Assembly: GCA_902782465.1 (NCBI GenBank)
Contig: CACZNH010000004.1
Coordinates: 51,733-115,732 of the forward strand
DNA: 64,000 nt
Source: an uncultured Bacteroidales bacterium
GTDB taxonomy: Bacteria > Bacteroidota > Bacteroidia > Bacteroidales > Muribaculaceae
Direction: 5' to 3'
Shown here: positions 41,035-50,123 of the stretch, piece by piece
Layout: every line of letters starts with the position of its first letter
How positions within the stretch are numbered: the stretch's first letter is position 1
The notes under the pieces: model-generated
What the model was told of the DNA's origin: nothing
The model's input: the letters and a program-made list of their open reading frames with translations, nothing else
The model's database searches: none
Translations under genes and position numbers: made by a program

Positions 41035-42453
41035 ATGAAAGGTAAAAAGATAATGATGGCACTGGCAATGAGCGCATTAACACTCATGGGCAGCGCCGCT
41101 GTCCCCGACTGGCAGAGCCAGGTGGACGAGCTGATTGCACAGGGCGAATTTGCCCGTGCCGAGAAAGTGATGAAATCGCTGCCGAAGAAGGTGCGTCAAG
41201 CCGATGCCGTGCGCATCGACTCGTTGCGCACCATCATGCAGCGCATCCGCACCGACTTCCGCATCACTCCCGAGGAGGGGGTGAAGCTTATCCGCGCGAA
41301 GATGCCCGAGGCCACTGATGCCCAGATTGAGAACTGGAAGCGCACCCGAGCCCTGGAGGTGATGAACATCGACGGCAAGGAGATGTGGTTCCGCAAGAGT
41401 GTGGGCAACCTGTGGCTGCTGGGCAAGGAGTTTGCCGCACAGAATGCTGCCGACAACCATGAGAGTTATCTCACCCGTCGCAAGTATTACCTGGAGGCCA
41501 TGCGCACGCCTGCCGACAAAAACAATGTGCGTGACTGGCGTCATGTGAACATCACGTTCACCCTCGACGTCGATGCCGATGCCGTGCCCGCCGGTGAAAC
41601 CCTGCGCGTGTGGATGCCTTTCCCCTATGAGAATCTGCGTCAAAAGAACATCCGTCTTGAGAGCAGCAACCGTGAGGTGACCTTCAGCCAGGGCAGCTTG
41701 CACCACACCGTGTATATGGAGGCTGTTGCCGAGAAGGGCAAGCCGACACACTTTGAGTACACATTCTCCTACGACGTGGGTGAGCGCCATTACAGCCAGC
41801 AGGACCTCATCGCCATGCTGGAGCCCTATAATACCGATAGCGAGGAATATAAGCGCTTTACCGGCGACGAGCCGCGCCACGTCATCATCACCGACGATAT
41901 GCGTGCCCTGGCCCGCAAAATTGTAGGGGACGAGACCAACCCCGTACTGCAGGCCGCCAAGATTTATGAGTGGATTGGCTATAACCTGCCGTGGGCTGGT
42001 GCCCGTGAATACAGCACACTGGCCAACATCCCGCAATATGTCATCGAGAACAACCATGGCGACTGCGGACAGGTGGGCCTGCTCTATATCACGCTGGTGC
42101 GTTCGCTGGGCATTCCCGCACGATGGGAGAGCGGCTGGATGCTGCATCCCGACGAAATCAACTGGCATGACTGGTGTGAGACCTACTTTGAGGGTATCGG
42201 CTGGATTCCCACCGACCCGTCGTTCGGGCGCAGCGCTGTCGGTACTACGCTCAACGATTATTATGCCACGGGTATCGATGTGTACCGCATGGCGACCAAC
42301 GAGGGCGTGGGCGACAAACTCAGTCCGGCGAAGACCTTCATCCGCAGCGAGACTGTGGATTTCCAGCCCGGTGAGGTCGAGTGGCGCAAGGGCAACTTGT
42401 TCTACGACAAGTGGGACAGCCATCTGAAGGTGAATTCGATTACTAGGCTTTAG
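41035..42453 (+). CDS. Transglutaminase-like cysteine protein, exported
   Basis: A 472-residue periplasmic protein. After a signal peptide (to about residue 22) is a helical N-terminal region, then a transglutaminase-core domain with the catalytic Cys in NHGDCGQVGLLY, His in INWHDWCETYFEG and Asp in WIPTDPSFG. Such proteins act as peptidases or amidases in bacteria. Followed by an NlpC/P60 protein and a dipeptide epimerase, it probably takes part in processing cell-wall or other peptides. The last two codons (CGN-type AGG, CTT) and the TAG stop lie inside heptamer array 7. Confidence 0.87.
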   Translation: MKGKKIMMALAMSALTLMGSAAVPDWQSQVDELIAQGEFARAEKVMKSLPKKVRQADAVRIDSLRTIMQRIRTDFRITPEEGVKLIRAKMPEATDAQIENWKRTRALEVMNIDGKEMWFRKSVGNLWLLGKEFAAQNAADNHESYLTRRKYYLEAMRTPADKNNVRDWRHVNITFTLDVDADAVPAGETLRVWMPFPYENLRQKNIRLESSNREVTFSQGSLHHTVYMEAVAEKGKPTHFEYTFSYDVGERHYSQQDLIAMLEPYNTDSEEYKRFTGDEPRHVIITDDMRALARKIVGDETNPVLQAAKIYEWIGYNLPWAGAREYSTLANIPQYVIENNHGDCGQVGLLYITLVRSLGIPARWESGWMLHPDEINWHDWCETYFEGIGWIPTDPSFGRSAVGTTLNDYYATGIDVYRMATNEGVGDKLSPAKTFIRSETVDFQPGEVEWRKGNLFYDKWDSHLKVNSITRL

Positions 42454-42513
42454 GCTTTAGGTTTTAGGCTTTAGGTTTTAGGTTTTAGAAATTAGTAGGT
42501 TTTAGAAATTAGA
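42444..42513 (+). repeat. Heptamer array 7 (GCTTTAG/GTTTTAG)
   Basis: About nine units: GCTTTAG twice, GTTTTAG, GCTTTAG, GTTTTAG, GTTTTAG, then AAATTAG, TAGGTTTTAG and AAATTAG. The array begins inside the end of the transglutaminase gene and ends about 12 bp before the NlpC/P60 start. Confidence 0.93.
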
Positions 42514-42525
42514 AAGAATAAGGAT

Positions 42526-43680
42526 ATGAGATTCAAATCATTGATAATTGCGATGCTGTTGGCAGTGACAAGTCTTGCCGCTATGGCTGTGACGCCTGTC
42601 GAAGCATTGAATGAGCTCAAGCAGCGCATCGCTCCCGACAAGCGCACGGCAGTTTGGGACGTGAAAGCCACACAACAGGCAGGCAAGTGGATACTGTCGG
42701 GAACTGTAGGTACTCAGGCCCAGAAGAAGGCCATCCTGGCTACCATGATCAAGAATGGTTACAGCCGTTATACCGACAAGATTACCGTGCTCGAGGACGG
42801 CATTCCCGCAGCCCGCAAGTGGGCGCTCGTGAAATTGAGCATTGCCACGCTGCGCACCGAGCCCAAACACAGTGCCGAAATGGCTACCCAGGGCATCATG
42901 GGCGCTCCGGTCATGGTCTTGCAGAAGTGCGACGACTGGTATCGCGTGCAGATGGCTGACGACTATATCGCCTACGTCCCCGAGAGCTCGCTGGCTTTCA
43001 AGACCGAGGCTCAGATGAAGTCATGGCGCCAGTCAAAGCGCTACATCGTCACCGCCTATGACTCACAGCTGGTGTCTATGCCCCTGGGTGACGAGACGGT
43101 AAGTGACCTGGTGATGGGAAATATCCTGGAACTGAAGGCTACTCAGGGCAATTGGCTCAAACTGGCAACTCCCGATGGTAGAGTGGGCTGGGTGGAAACC
43201 GCCGATGTCGCCGAGCTGTCGCAGTGGAGCCAGCAGGGCTTCAGCGCTGCACGAGTCCTGAAGACTGCCCGTCGCATGATGGGCTCCAGCTACCTGTGGG
43301 GCGGTACCTCGACCAAGGTGACCGACTGCTCGGGACTGACCAAGGTGTGCTACCTGAGCAACGGCATCATCCTGCAGCGTGACGCTTCGCAGCAGGCGTT
43401 GACGGGAAAAATCATGAAGAAGGGAACCGACTGGCACCAGTATGAGCCGGGCGACCTGTTGTTCTTCGGCAACGAGAAGACGGGCCGCGTGACCCACGTG
43501 GGCCTGTACCTGCGTGACGGCAAGTACATCCATTGCTCGGGCCAGGTCAAGATCAACAGCCTGGACCCCAAGGCCAGTGATTACCCCTATCTGTACTCAC
43601 CGCTGAGCGCCAGCCGCATCAAGGGCATGGTGGGTACCAAGGGCATTGTCGCCTTGAAGAACCACCCGTGGTACTTTTGA
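42526..43680 (+). CDS. NlpC/P60 cell-wall peptidase with SH3 domains
   Basis: A 384-residue exported cysteine peptidase. The signal peptide ends near residue 22. Residues about 25-85 resemble a BON-like domain (WDVKATQQAGKWILSGTVGT). Two bacterial SH3 segments follow (about 105-160 and 170-230). The NlpC/P60 domain has catalytic Cys in VTDCSGLTKVCYL, His in RVTHVGLYL and a polar third residue in YIHCSGQ. This is the plan of YkfC-type gamma-D-glutamyl-L-diamino acid endopeptidases, and the epimerase gene downstream supports that role. Confidence 0.93.
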   Translation: MRFKSLIIAMLLAVTSLAAMAVTPVEALNELKQRIAPDKRTAVWDVKATQQAGKWILSGTVGTQAQKKAILATMIKNGYSRYTDKITVLEDGIPAARKWALVKLSIATLRTEPKHSAEMATQGIMGAPVMVLQKCDDWYRVQMADDYIAYVPESSLAFKTEAQMKSWRQSKRYIVTAYDSQLVSMPLGDETVSDLVMGNILELKATQGNWLKLATPDGRVGWVETADVAELSQWSQQGFSAARVLKTARRMMGSSYLWGGTSTKVTDCSGLTKVCYLSNGIILQRDASQQALTGKIMKKGTDWHQYEPGDLLFFGNEKTGRVTHVGLYLRDGKYIHCSGQVKINSLDPKASDYPYLYSPLSASRIKGMVGTKGIVALKNHPWYF

Positions 43681-43693
43681 GCAAACGGGGGTT

Positions 43694-43757
43694 GGTGATT
43701 GGTGATTAGAGATTAGAGATTAGTGATTAGTGATTAGTGATTAGAGAGATTGATTAG
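43694..43757 (+). repeat. Heptamer array 8 (TGATTAG/AGATTAG)
   Basis: TGATTGG, TGATTAG, AGATTAG, AGATTAG, three TGATTAG units, then AGAGATTGATTAGG. It lies between the NlpC/P60 stop and the epimerase start, about 25 bp before the ATG. Every unit carries a TAG and most a TGA. Confidence 0.93.
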
Positions 43758-43782
43758 GTAAATACTTTAAAATCAAGAATAT

Positions 43783-44946
43783 ATGGATAGAAGAAAATTT
43801 ATTGCAGGAATGGGACTCACGGCACTGGCTGCCGCATCGCCCGTGTCGATTGACGCCGTGGAGCGCGTCACCAAAAAGGGCCGCCGCTCGGTACCCCGTG
43901 TCAACAAGATTGCCAAAACGGGAAAACTCAAGTTGACGTTCTTCCCTTACGAACTGAAACTGCGCCATGCGTTCAATCTGGCACGCTACAGCCGCACCAC
44001 CACGCCCGACGTTCAGGTGACGCTGGAGTATGAAGGCATCAAGGGTTACGGCGAGGCGTCGATGCCGCCTTATCTGGGAGAGAGTGTTGAGAGCGTGACC
44101 ACGTTCCTCAACAAGCTGGACCTGGAGCAGTTCAAGGACCCGTTCTGCATCGAGGATATCCTGGACTATGTCGATAAGGTTGACGAGAACAACCGCGCCG
44201 CCAAGGCCAGTATCGACATCGCCCTGCACGACCTGCTGGGCAAAATTATGGGTCAGCCTTGGTACAAGATTTGGGGCTATAACCCCGAGAAGACGCCTGT
44301 TACCAGTTTCACCATCGGTATCGACACCCCCGAGGTAGTTCGCCAGAAGGTGGAGGAAGCACGTCCCTATAAACTCATCAAGGTGAAGATGGGTCTGGAC
44401 CGCGACCAGGAGACCATCGACATCATCCGCGAAATGATGCCCGACGTGCCCATCTGCGTCGATTGCAACCAGGGCTGGAACGACAAGGAACATGCTTTGG
44501 AGATGTGCCACTGGCTCAACGAGCGCAACTGCCTGTTCGTGGAGCAGCCCTTCGACAAGACCTGGATTGACGAGACGGCATGGCTGCGTGAGCGTTCGCC
44601 GCTGCCCATCATCGCCGACGAGGCCTTCCAGCGTCTGCCCGACATCGTGAAGTTCAAAGGCGTATATGACGGCATCAACATCAAGCTGATGAAGAGTACC
44701 GGTCTGCACGAGGCCCACAAGATGGTGACGCTGGCCCGAGCTCTCGACATGAAGGTGATGATCGGCTGTATGACCGAGACCTCCTGTGCCGTGACTGCTG
44801 CCGCCAACCTGTCGCCTGTCGTTGACTATGCCGACCTGGACGGTAACCTGTTAATTGCCAATGACCGTTTCACCGGAATGACCGTTGAGAACGGCAAGAT
44901 TACCCTGCATGACCGTCCCGGTCTGGGTATCAAGCTGCTCAAATAA
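43783..44946 (+). CDS. Dipeptide (L-Ala-D/L-Glu) epimerase, enolase superfamily
   Basis: A 387-residue protein with an N-terminal RRKFIAGMGLTALAAA segment that looks like a twin-arginine signal. The enolase-superfamily barrel has KVKMG (catalytic lysine pair), the metal ligands in CVDCNQGW (Asp), FVEQPF (Glu) and IIADEAF (Asp-Glu), and a later lysine in NIKLMKS. It would epimerise the Ala-Glu dipeptide released from murein peptides by the NlpC/P60 enzyme upstream. An exported rather than cytoplasmic epimerase is a feature of Bacteroidetes. Confidence 0.92.
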   Translation: MDRRKFIAGMGLTALAAASPVSIDAVERVTKKGRRSVPRVNKIAKTGKLKLTFFPYELKLRHAFNLARYSRTTTPDVQVTLEYEGIKGYGEASMPPYLGESVESVTTFLNKLDLEQFKDPFCIEDILDYVDKVDENNRAAKASIDIALHDLLGKIMGQPWYKIWGYNPEKTPVTSFTIGIDTPEVVRQKVEEARPYKLIKVKMGLDRDQETIDIIREMMPDVPICVDCNQGWNDKEHALEMCHWLNERNCLFVEQPFDKTWIDETAWLRERSPLPIIADEAFQRLPDIVKFKGVYDGINIKLMKSTGLHEAHKMVTLARALDMKVMIGCMTETSCAVTAAANLSPVVDYADLDGNLLIANDRFTGMTVENGKITLHDRPGLGIKLLK

Positions 44947-44980
44947 TATCTTTTATCCACACACACGATAACAACACTCA

Positions 44981-45781
44981 ATGAATAAACACTATTGGGG
45001 ACTGTGGGCCCTCTTGCTTACCGCACTGCTGTTGTTCGTCGCCTTGTCGTTCAAGACCGACGGCTTCAGTGTCGGCGGTTTAGAAATCAAGACGGCATCG
45101 TTTGTCCAGCGTGCCAAAGAACGCCTCGCCCCCGCTGACACCACGGTAGCTGCCAAGAAAGGCAAGCGCCGTGGTGACACCGTTCGTGTTGATTCAGCAT
45201 GGCGTGCCCCCATGGACACTACTGCCAAGACAATCCTCTTCTTCGGTGACTCGATGCTGGAGGGTCTGGCAGAGCGTTTTGCAACCTATTGCCACAAGAA
45301 CGGGCACACGCTGATTGAGGTCATCTGGTACAGCAGTTCCACCAAATGCTGGGCCCAGTCCACGCGGTTGTCCGAGCTCATCAACAAGTATCACCCGAAC
45401 TACATCTTTGTCTGCTTGGGTGCCAACGAGTTGTATGTGCCAGACATCAAGAACGTGCGCAAGCCCTACCTGAAGAAAATTCTTGCCGAGATTGGCGACA
45501 CCCCCTATGTGTGGATTGGTCCGCCCAACTGGGACAAGGACACGGGCATCAACGACCTGCTGGCCGAGAACCTGGAAGAGGGATGTTTCTATCTGAGCGC
45601 CAACGACCGTTTCTCCCGCAGCCGCGACGGAGCGCATCCCACCCGCGCCTCGGCCCATCTGTGGATGGACCGCGTGGTCAAGTGGGTGGGCGACAAGAGC
45701 GCTCATCCCATTCGCCTCAAGTATCCCGGCGAGGGCATTCGTCGTGCCGACCGTATCATCATTTACCAACCTCCTGTCTGA
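44981..45781 (+). CDS. SGNH-family esterase/O-acetyltransferase
   Basis: A 266-residue membrane-anchored or exported protein; an N-terminal helix (about 6-23) is followed by a low-complexity linker and an SGNH domain with the nucleophile in FFGDSMLEG (Ser91), the Asn in CLGANELY, and the DGAHPT block holding the catalytic Asp and His. It lies 4 bp before an MBOAT gene. SGNH plus MBOAT pairs O-acetylate polymers (as PatA/PatB do for peptidoglycan or AlgI/AlgJ for alginate). The preceding murein-peptide genes make peptidoglycan a reasonable but unproven target. Confidence 0.87.
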   Translation: MNKHYWGLWALLLTALLLFVALSFKTDGFSVGGLEIKTASFVQRAKERLAPADTTVAAKKGKRRGDTVRVDSAWRAPMDTTAKTILFFGDSMLEGLAERFATYCHKNGHTLIEVIWYSSSTKCWAQSTRLSELINKYHPNYIFVCLGANELYVPDIKNVRKPYLKKILAEIGDTPYVWIGPPNWDKDTGINDLLAENLEEGCFYLSANDRFSRSRDGAHPTRASAHLWMDRVVKWVGDKSAHPIRLKYPGEGIRRADRIIIYQPPV

Positions 45782-45785
45782 TATC

Positions 45786-47261
45786 ATGTTATTGAATGCC
45801 ATAGACATACCTCAACTGTTGTCACTGTTGACCTTTAACCGTGACGAGCCCATGCTGTTCACCAGCGGCCTGTTCTGGATACTCTTCCTGGTATTCCTGC
45901 CGCTGTATGCCCTCATCAAGTCGCGGCGCACCAAGATGATGATGTTTGTCATCGCCTTCAGCCTCTACTTCTTCTACAAGTCCAGTGGCTGGTACTTCCT
46001 GTTGCTGGTGGCGACCTCGTTTATCGACTGGTGGGTGGCACAGTTCATCGACTCGAGCAAGAACCGCACCGAGCGGCGCATTGCGCTCACCGTATCGCTG
46101 GTGTTGTCACTCAGTGTGCTGCTGTTCTTCAAGTACAGCAACTTCCTGATGTGGAACTTCGAAGAGCTGATACACGGCAATTTCCAGCCCCTGGACCTGA
46201 TTATGCCCGTGGGTGTGTCGTTCTACACCTTCCGCACCATCAGTTATGTCGTCGATGTCTATAAGGCCCGAATCCAGCCGACTGACGATTATATCGATTA
46301 CCTCTTCTTCCTGTCCTATTTCCCGTGCCTGGTGGCAGGCCCCATTGTTAGGGCCAAGGACTTCATGCCGCAGTTGCAGGAGAACAAGCCGGCGACGCGC
46401 GAGATGATTTACGGCGGACTGTGGCTGGTGATGCTGGGTATCTTGAAGAAGGCCGTCTTTGCCGACTATATCGCCCAATACAACAACATCGCCTTTGGCA
46501 ATCCGACGGGCTACACCGGTGTGGAGCTGTTGATGGCAGTGTTGGGATTCACGATGCAGATTTATTGCGACTTCTCGGGCTACAGCGACATGGCCATCGG
46601 TCTGGGCAGTATCATGGGCTTCAATCTGGGCATCAACTTCGATTATCCCTACCGCTCATTGAACGTGACCGAGTTCTGGCGCCGCTGGCACATCACACTG
46701 TCGATGTGGCTGCGTGATTATATCTATATCCCGCTGGGAGGTAACCGCAAGGGCACCGTGCGCCGTTACATCAATCTCATGGTCACCATGCTGCTGGGCG
46801 GACTGTGGCACGGTGCGGCATGGACGTTTGTCGTGTGGGGTGGCGGACATGGTATCGCCCTGTGTGTGCACAAGCTGTGCAAACCGTGGCTGGACACCAT
46901 CGCAAGCACCCGTTTCACCCGTTTCGTGTCATGGCTGATGACCATCTGCCTTGTCGCCCTGCTGTGGATTTTCTTCCGTGCGGACTCTTTCCATGCGGCT
47001 GGACAGATTATCAGTACGATTTTCACCGATTTTGAGACGGCCTACATCCCCGTCTTCTTCACCAAGCGTTTCACCTGGTGCCTGATGCTCGCCATCATCT
47101 TTGGCCTGCATTTCGTGCCGCGGCGCGTGTGGGACAAGCTGCGTGACCGCTTTATCGATGCCCCCTGGGTGGTAAAGCTCTTACTGTTCATCTTCCTGAT
47201 ACAGCTGGTGCTTCAGTTTGCCACTGCGACCGTGCAGCCCTTCTTGTACTCACAATTTTAA
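45786..47261 (+). CDS. MBOAT-family O-acyltransferase (AlgI/PatA-like)
   Basis: A 491-residue polytopic membrane protein that would pass acetyl groups from the cytoplasm across the membrane. Family landmarks include PVGVSFYTFRTISYVVDVYK, FPCLVAGPIVRAKDF, FDYPYRSLNVTEFWRRWHITLS and the active-site histidine region GGLWHGAAWTFVVWGGGHG. It begins 4 bp after the SGNH gene; an in-frame start at 45744 would overlap that gene and was rejected. Confidence 0.94.
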   Translation: MLLNAIDIPQLLSLLTFNRDEPMLFTSGLFWILFLVFLPLYALIKSRRTKMMMFVIAFSLYFFYKSSGWYFLLLVATSFIDWWVAQFIDSSKNRTERRIALTVSLVLSLSVLLFFKYSNFLMWNFEELIHGNFQPLDLIMPVGVSFYTFRTISYVVDVYKARIQPTDDYIDYLFFLSYFPCLVAGPIVRAKDFMPQLQENKPATREMIYGGLWLVMLGILKKAVFADYIAQYNNIAFGNPTGYTGVELLMAVLGFTMQIYCDFSGYSDMAIGLGSIMGFNLGINFDYPYRSLNVTEFWRRWHITLSMWLRDYIYIPLGGNRKGTVRRYINLMVTMLLGGLWHGAAWTFVVWGGGHGIALCVHKLCKPWLDTIASTRFTRFVSWLMTICLVALLWIFFRADSFHAAGQIISTIFTDFETAYIPVFFTKRFTWCLMLAIIFGLHFVPRRVWDKLRDRFIDAPWVVKLLLFIFLIQLVLQFATATVQPFLYSQF

Positions 47262-47294
47262 ATGAGATAACAGATATTAGATATCAGATAATAG
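47262..47294 (+). repeat. Heptamer array 9 (AGATANN)
   Basis: AGATAAC, AGATATT, AGATATC, AGATAAT, AGATGG: 7-bp units, rotating to ATATTAG/ATAATAG, which fit NNNTTAG loosely. The array fills the whole gap between the MBOAT stop and the next start; the ATG is part of the last unit (AGATGG). Confidence 0.8.
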
Positions 47295-47891
47295 ATGGAG
47301 AATGAGAATTTGATAGAATTGAAGGTCTTAGGGATTACCCGCAGCGAGGTTCAGCCTGGAGCTTACGCCTTGCTGCTGGAGAATGCCGACAGTACGCCCG
47401 AGATGGCTCGGCGCATCCCCATTGTGGTGGGAACTGCCGAAGCCCAGTCCATCGCCATGCACATGGAGCAAGTGACGCCATCCAGGCCGCTGACGCATGA
47501 CCTGTTTGTGAGCATGTTCCATGTTTATGGCATCGAGTTGCAGCGGGTCGTCATTTATAGCTTCAAGGATGGCGTGTTTGCCGCAATGCTTCATGTCGCC
47601 AATGCCACGACCGCTGTCGAGATTGACTCGCGCACGAGCGACGCCATCGCCATCGCGTTGCGGACAGGAGCGCCCATCTTCACCACGCGAGAGGTGATGG
47701 ACCTCACCAGCTATGAGTGGCGTAAAGACGGCAACTACAAGCCCCAGAAACCCGTGCGCCTTGAGGACCTGCCGGTCGAGAAGCTGGAGCGCCGTCTGCA
47801 GCAGTATGTGGACCGCGAGGAATATGAGCGAGCAGCCAAAATCCAAAAAATCATTGCCCAGAAAACTAATTCCCAGCAAAGTGGCGAATAG
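47295..47891 (+). CDS. Bifunctional nuclease (BFN/DUF151) with UVR motif
   Basis: A 198-residue protein with the BFN domain (about 5-135; EARRIPIVVG-like MARRIPIVVGTAEAQSIAM, SRTSDAIAIALRTGAPIF) followed by a short UVR coiled motif at the C-terminus (LERRLQQYVDREEYERAAKIQKII). The family was named after a plant nuclease; the role in bacteria is uncertain, and the UVR motif suggests contact with a Uvr- or Clp-type partner. The ATG is embedded in heptamer array 9. Confidence 0.9.
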   Translation: MENENLIELKVLGITRSEVQPGAYALLLENADSTPEMARRIPIVVGTAEAQSIAMHMEQVTPSRPLTHDLFVSMFHVYGIELQRVVIYSFKDGVFAAMLHVANATTAVEIDSRTSDAIAIALRTGAPIFTTREVMDLTSYEWRKDGNYKPQKPVRLEDLPVEKLERRLQQYVDREEYERAAKIQKIIAQKTNSQQSGE

Positions 47892-47906
47892 TCGACGGGA
47901 AATCAC

Positions 47907-47915
47907 TAACTTTGC
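47907..47915 (+). promoter_or_regulatory. Promoter of the nucleoside transporter
   Basis: TAACTTTG at 47907-47914 matches the -7 element; the leader would be about 30 nt. No clear -33 element. Confidence 0.55.
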
Positions 47916-47952
47916 AGATTTGAAACATCATTAATCAAAAAATATAGAAGTT

Positions 47953-49272
47953 ATGAAGAATCTGAAATTGAGACTGATTGTAATGAACTTCCTGGAGTTT
48001 GCCGTGTGGGGTGCCTATCTGACCTGCATGGGCAACTATCTGGGACGTGCCGGCATGGGCGAGGTGATTGCATGGTTCTATGCCATCCAGGGTATCGTGT
48101 CGATTTTCATGCCGACGCTGATGGGTATTGTCGCCGACAAGTATATCCAGCCGCAGCGTCTGTTGGGTATCTGCCACCTGATTGCAGGTGCCGCTATGGT
48201 GATGCTGGCCTATATCGGCATGACCAATCCCATGCCCGACAAGGCCTTGTTCATCACGATTTACACGATTAGTGTGGCATTCTATATGCCCACGTTGGCG
48301 TTGTCCAATACGGTGGCCTTTACCATCCTCAAGGACAACCACATGGATACCGAGAAGGATTTCCCGCCCATCCGCGTGTTCGGCACCATCGGTTTCATCG
48401 CCACGATGTGGTTTGTGAACTGTGCTTTCATGGATGGCGGCAGCTTCGGCTTCACGCTGGGCGAGAATGCCGGCAAATTCCAGTACACCTACATGCAGTT
48501 TATGGTGTCGGGTCTGTTGAGCTTCGTGCTGTTCCTGTATTGCATGACTTTGCCCGAGTGCAAGCTGGTGAAGAAAGAGGAACAATCGCTGGCCGAAAAA
48601 TTGGGCTTGAGCGCCTTCAAGCTGTTTAAGACCAAGAAGATGGCTATGTTCTTCATCTTCTCGGCAATGCTGGGTATGTCACTGCAGGTGACCAACGGTT
48701 TTGCCACGCCTTATCTGACCCACTTCAAGAGTGACCCCGCAATGGCTGACACCTTCGGCGCCAACAATGCCACGATGCTCGTGTCACTGTCCCAGATTGC
48801 CGAGGCACTGTGCATCCTCTTGATTCCGTTCTTCCTGAAACGATTCGGTATCAAGGTGGTGATGCTCATCGCCATGTTCGCCTGGGTATTGAGGTTTGGT
48901 TTCTTCGGAGCCGGCAACCCCGCCTTCCCCGGTGTTATCCTGATTGTGCTGTCTTGCCTGGTATATGGCGTTGCGTTTGACTTCTTCAACGTCTCGGGCG
49001 GCATCTTTGTGGACAAGGAATGTGCCCCCGACATCAAGGCATCGGCTCAGGGCCTGTTCATGCTGATGACCAACGGTCTGGGTGCCACCATCGGCACACT
49101 GGCAGCCGGCGCTATCGTCAACAGCCTGTGCCACTGGACCGAGGACGGCTTCCTCGTGGGCAACACCCCGACGAGCTGGAGCACGGCATGGTTCATCTTT
49201 GCTACGTTTGCCCTGGTGGTAGCCGTATCGTTCATGTTCCTGTTCAAGTACAAACACGAGCGCCAGAAATAA
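47953..49272 (+). CDS. Nucleoside:H+ symporter family MFS transporter
   Basis: A 439-residue inner-membrane permease with about 12 TM helices. Resemblance to NupG/XapB-type symporters is seen in the N-terminus (LRLIVMNFLEFAVWGAYLTC), the RVFGTIGFIATMW segment and NVSGGIFVDKECAPDIKASAQGLF near helix 10. It would import nucleosides for salvage. The TAA stop is the first triplet of heptamer array 10. Confidence 0.9.
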   Translation: MKNLKLRLIVMNFLEFAVWGAYLTCMGNYLGRAGMGEVIAWFYAIQGIVSIFMPTLMGIVADKYIQPQRLLGICHLIAGAAMVMLAYIGMTNPMPDKALFITIYTISVAFYMPTLALSNTVAFTILKDNHMDTEKDFPPIRVFGTIGFIATMWFVNCAFMDGGSFGFTLGENAGKFQYTYMQFMVSGLLSFVLFLYCMTLPECKLVKKEEQSLAEKLGLSAFKLFKTKKMAMFFIFSAMLGMSLQVTNGFATPYLTHFKSDPAMADTFGANNATMLVSLSQIAEALCILLIPFFLKRFGIKVVMLIAMFAWVLRFGFFGAGNPAFPGVILIVLSCLVYGVAFDFFNVSGGIFVDKECAPDIKASAQGLFMLMTNGLGATIGTLAAGAIVNSLCHWTEDGFLVGNTPTSWSTAWFIFATFALVVAVSFMFLFKYKHERQK

Positions 49273-49378
49273 GTTTTAAGTTTTTAGTTGTAAGTTTTAA
49301 GTAATATTACCTATGCCTTTTCGTTTTATAGGCGATAGTAATCGTACTTAAAACTAAAAACTTACAACTTAAAACTGA
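49270..49378 (+). repeat. Heptamer array 10, both arms, between the nucleoside transporter and rsmE
   Basis: The left arm (49270-49303: TAAG, TTTTAAG, TTTTTAG, TTGTAAG, TTTTAAG) and right arm (49345-49378: CTTAAAA, CTAAAAA, CTTACAA, CTTAAAA, CTGA) are complementary. The 41-bp spacer contains a further pairable pair (ATTACCTATGCC and GGCGATAGTAAT), so the whole 109 bp could fold as one long hairpin. The right arm ends 7 bp before the rsmE ATG. Confidence 0.93.
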
Positions 49379-49385
49379 GGGATTT

Positions 49386-50123
49386 ATGCACCGTTTCTAT
49401 TGTCCTGACATAGCCGACACGTTGACGCTGGGCGAGGAGGATTCCAAGCACTGCGTCAAGGTGCTGCGCATGGGCGAGGGCGACACCATCGAGGTGGTGG
49501 ACGGAAACGGTAACTTATACACTTGCAGCATCACGATGGCGCACCCCAAACGGTGTGCCGTCGAGGTGCTGGAGAGCTTCCACCAGACCCCACACTGGGG
49601 CCACCGCATCGTGCTGGGCATCGCGCCCACCAAGAATCTGGACCGCATGGAGTGGCTGGTGGAGAAATGCGTTGAGATGGGCGTGGACCGCATCATCCCG
49701 CTGCGATGCCACAACAGTGAGCGCACGGTGCTCAAGACCGAGCGGCTGAGGAAAATCATGGTGTCGGCGATGAAGCAGTCGCTCAAGGCCACGTTGCCCC
49801 AGTTGGACGAAATGACGCCCGTGGAGCAGGTCGTGGCAGAGCCGTTTGACGGCACGCGTTGCATCGCCTACTGTGACGCGATGCTGCCTCGTGAACAGCG
49901 CCACACCCTTGCCAGCGCCTATCAGCCCGGCCGTGATGTGCTGGTGCTCATCGGGCCTGAGGGCGACTTCAGCCCCGATGAGGTGCAGGCTGCCCGTGAT
50001 GCGGGTTTTGTGCCCGTGACGCTGGGCGAGAGCCGTCTGCGCACCGAGACTGCCGGCATGATGGCTGTCGCCGCCATCCATACAATTAATAGTTTTCAGT
50101 TGTCAGCGGCATCCGCTTACTGA
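49386..50123 (+). CDS. rsmE: 16S rRNA (uracil-N3)-methyltransferase RsmE with repeat-derived tail
   Basis: A 245-residue SPOUT-class enzyme that makes m3U1498 in 16S rRNA. The N-terminal PUA-like domain (about 1-70; HCVKVLRMGEGDTIEVVDG) is followed by the knotted SAM-binding domain with MEWLVEKCVEMGVDRIIPLRC, VLVLIGPEGDFSPDEV and LGESRLRTETAG. The family normally ends soon after the last helix; here the final residues FQLSAASAY are encoded by the composite repeat at 50085-50163, which also supplies the TGA stop. The same SAASAY string is encoded by the other copy of that repeat at 55630. Confidence 0.95.
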   Translation: MHRFYCPDIADTLTLGEEDSKHCVKVLRMGEGDTIEVVDGNGNLYTCSITMAHPKRCAVEVLESFHQTPHWGHRIVLGIAPTKNLDRMEWLVEKCVEMGVDRIIPLRCHNSERTVLKTERLRKIMVSAMKQSLKATLPQLDEMTPVEQVVAEPFDGTRCIAYCDAMLPREQRHTLASAYQPGRDVLVLIGPEGDFSPDEVQAARDAGFVPVTLGESRLRTETAGMMAVAAIHTINSFQLSAASAY

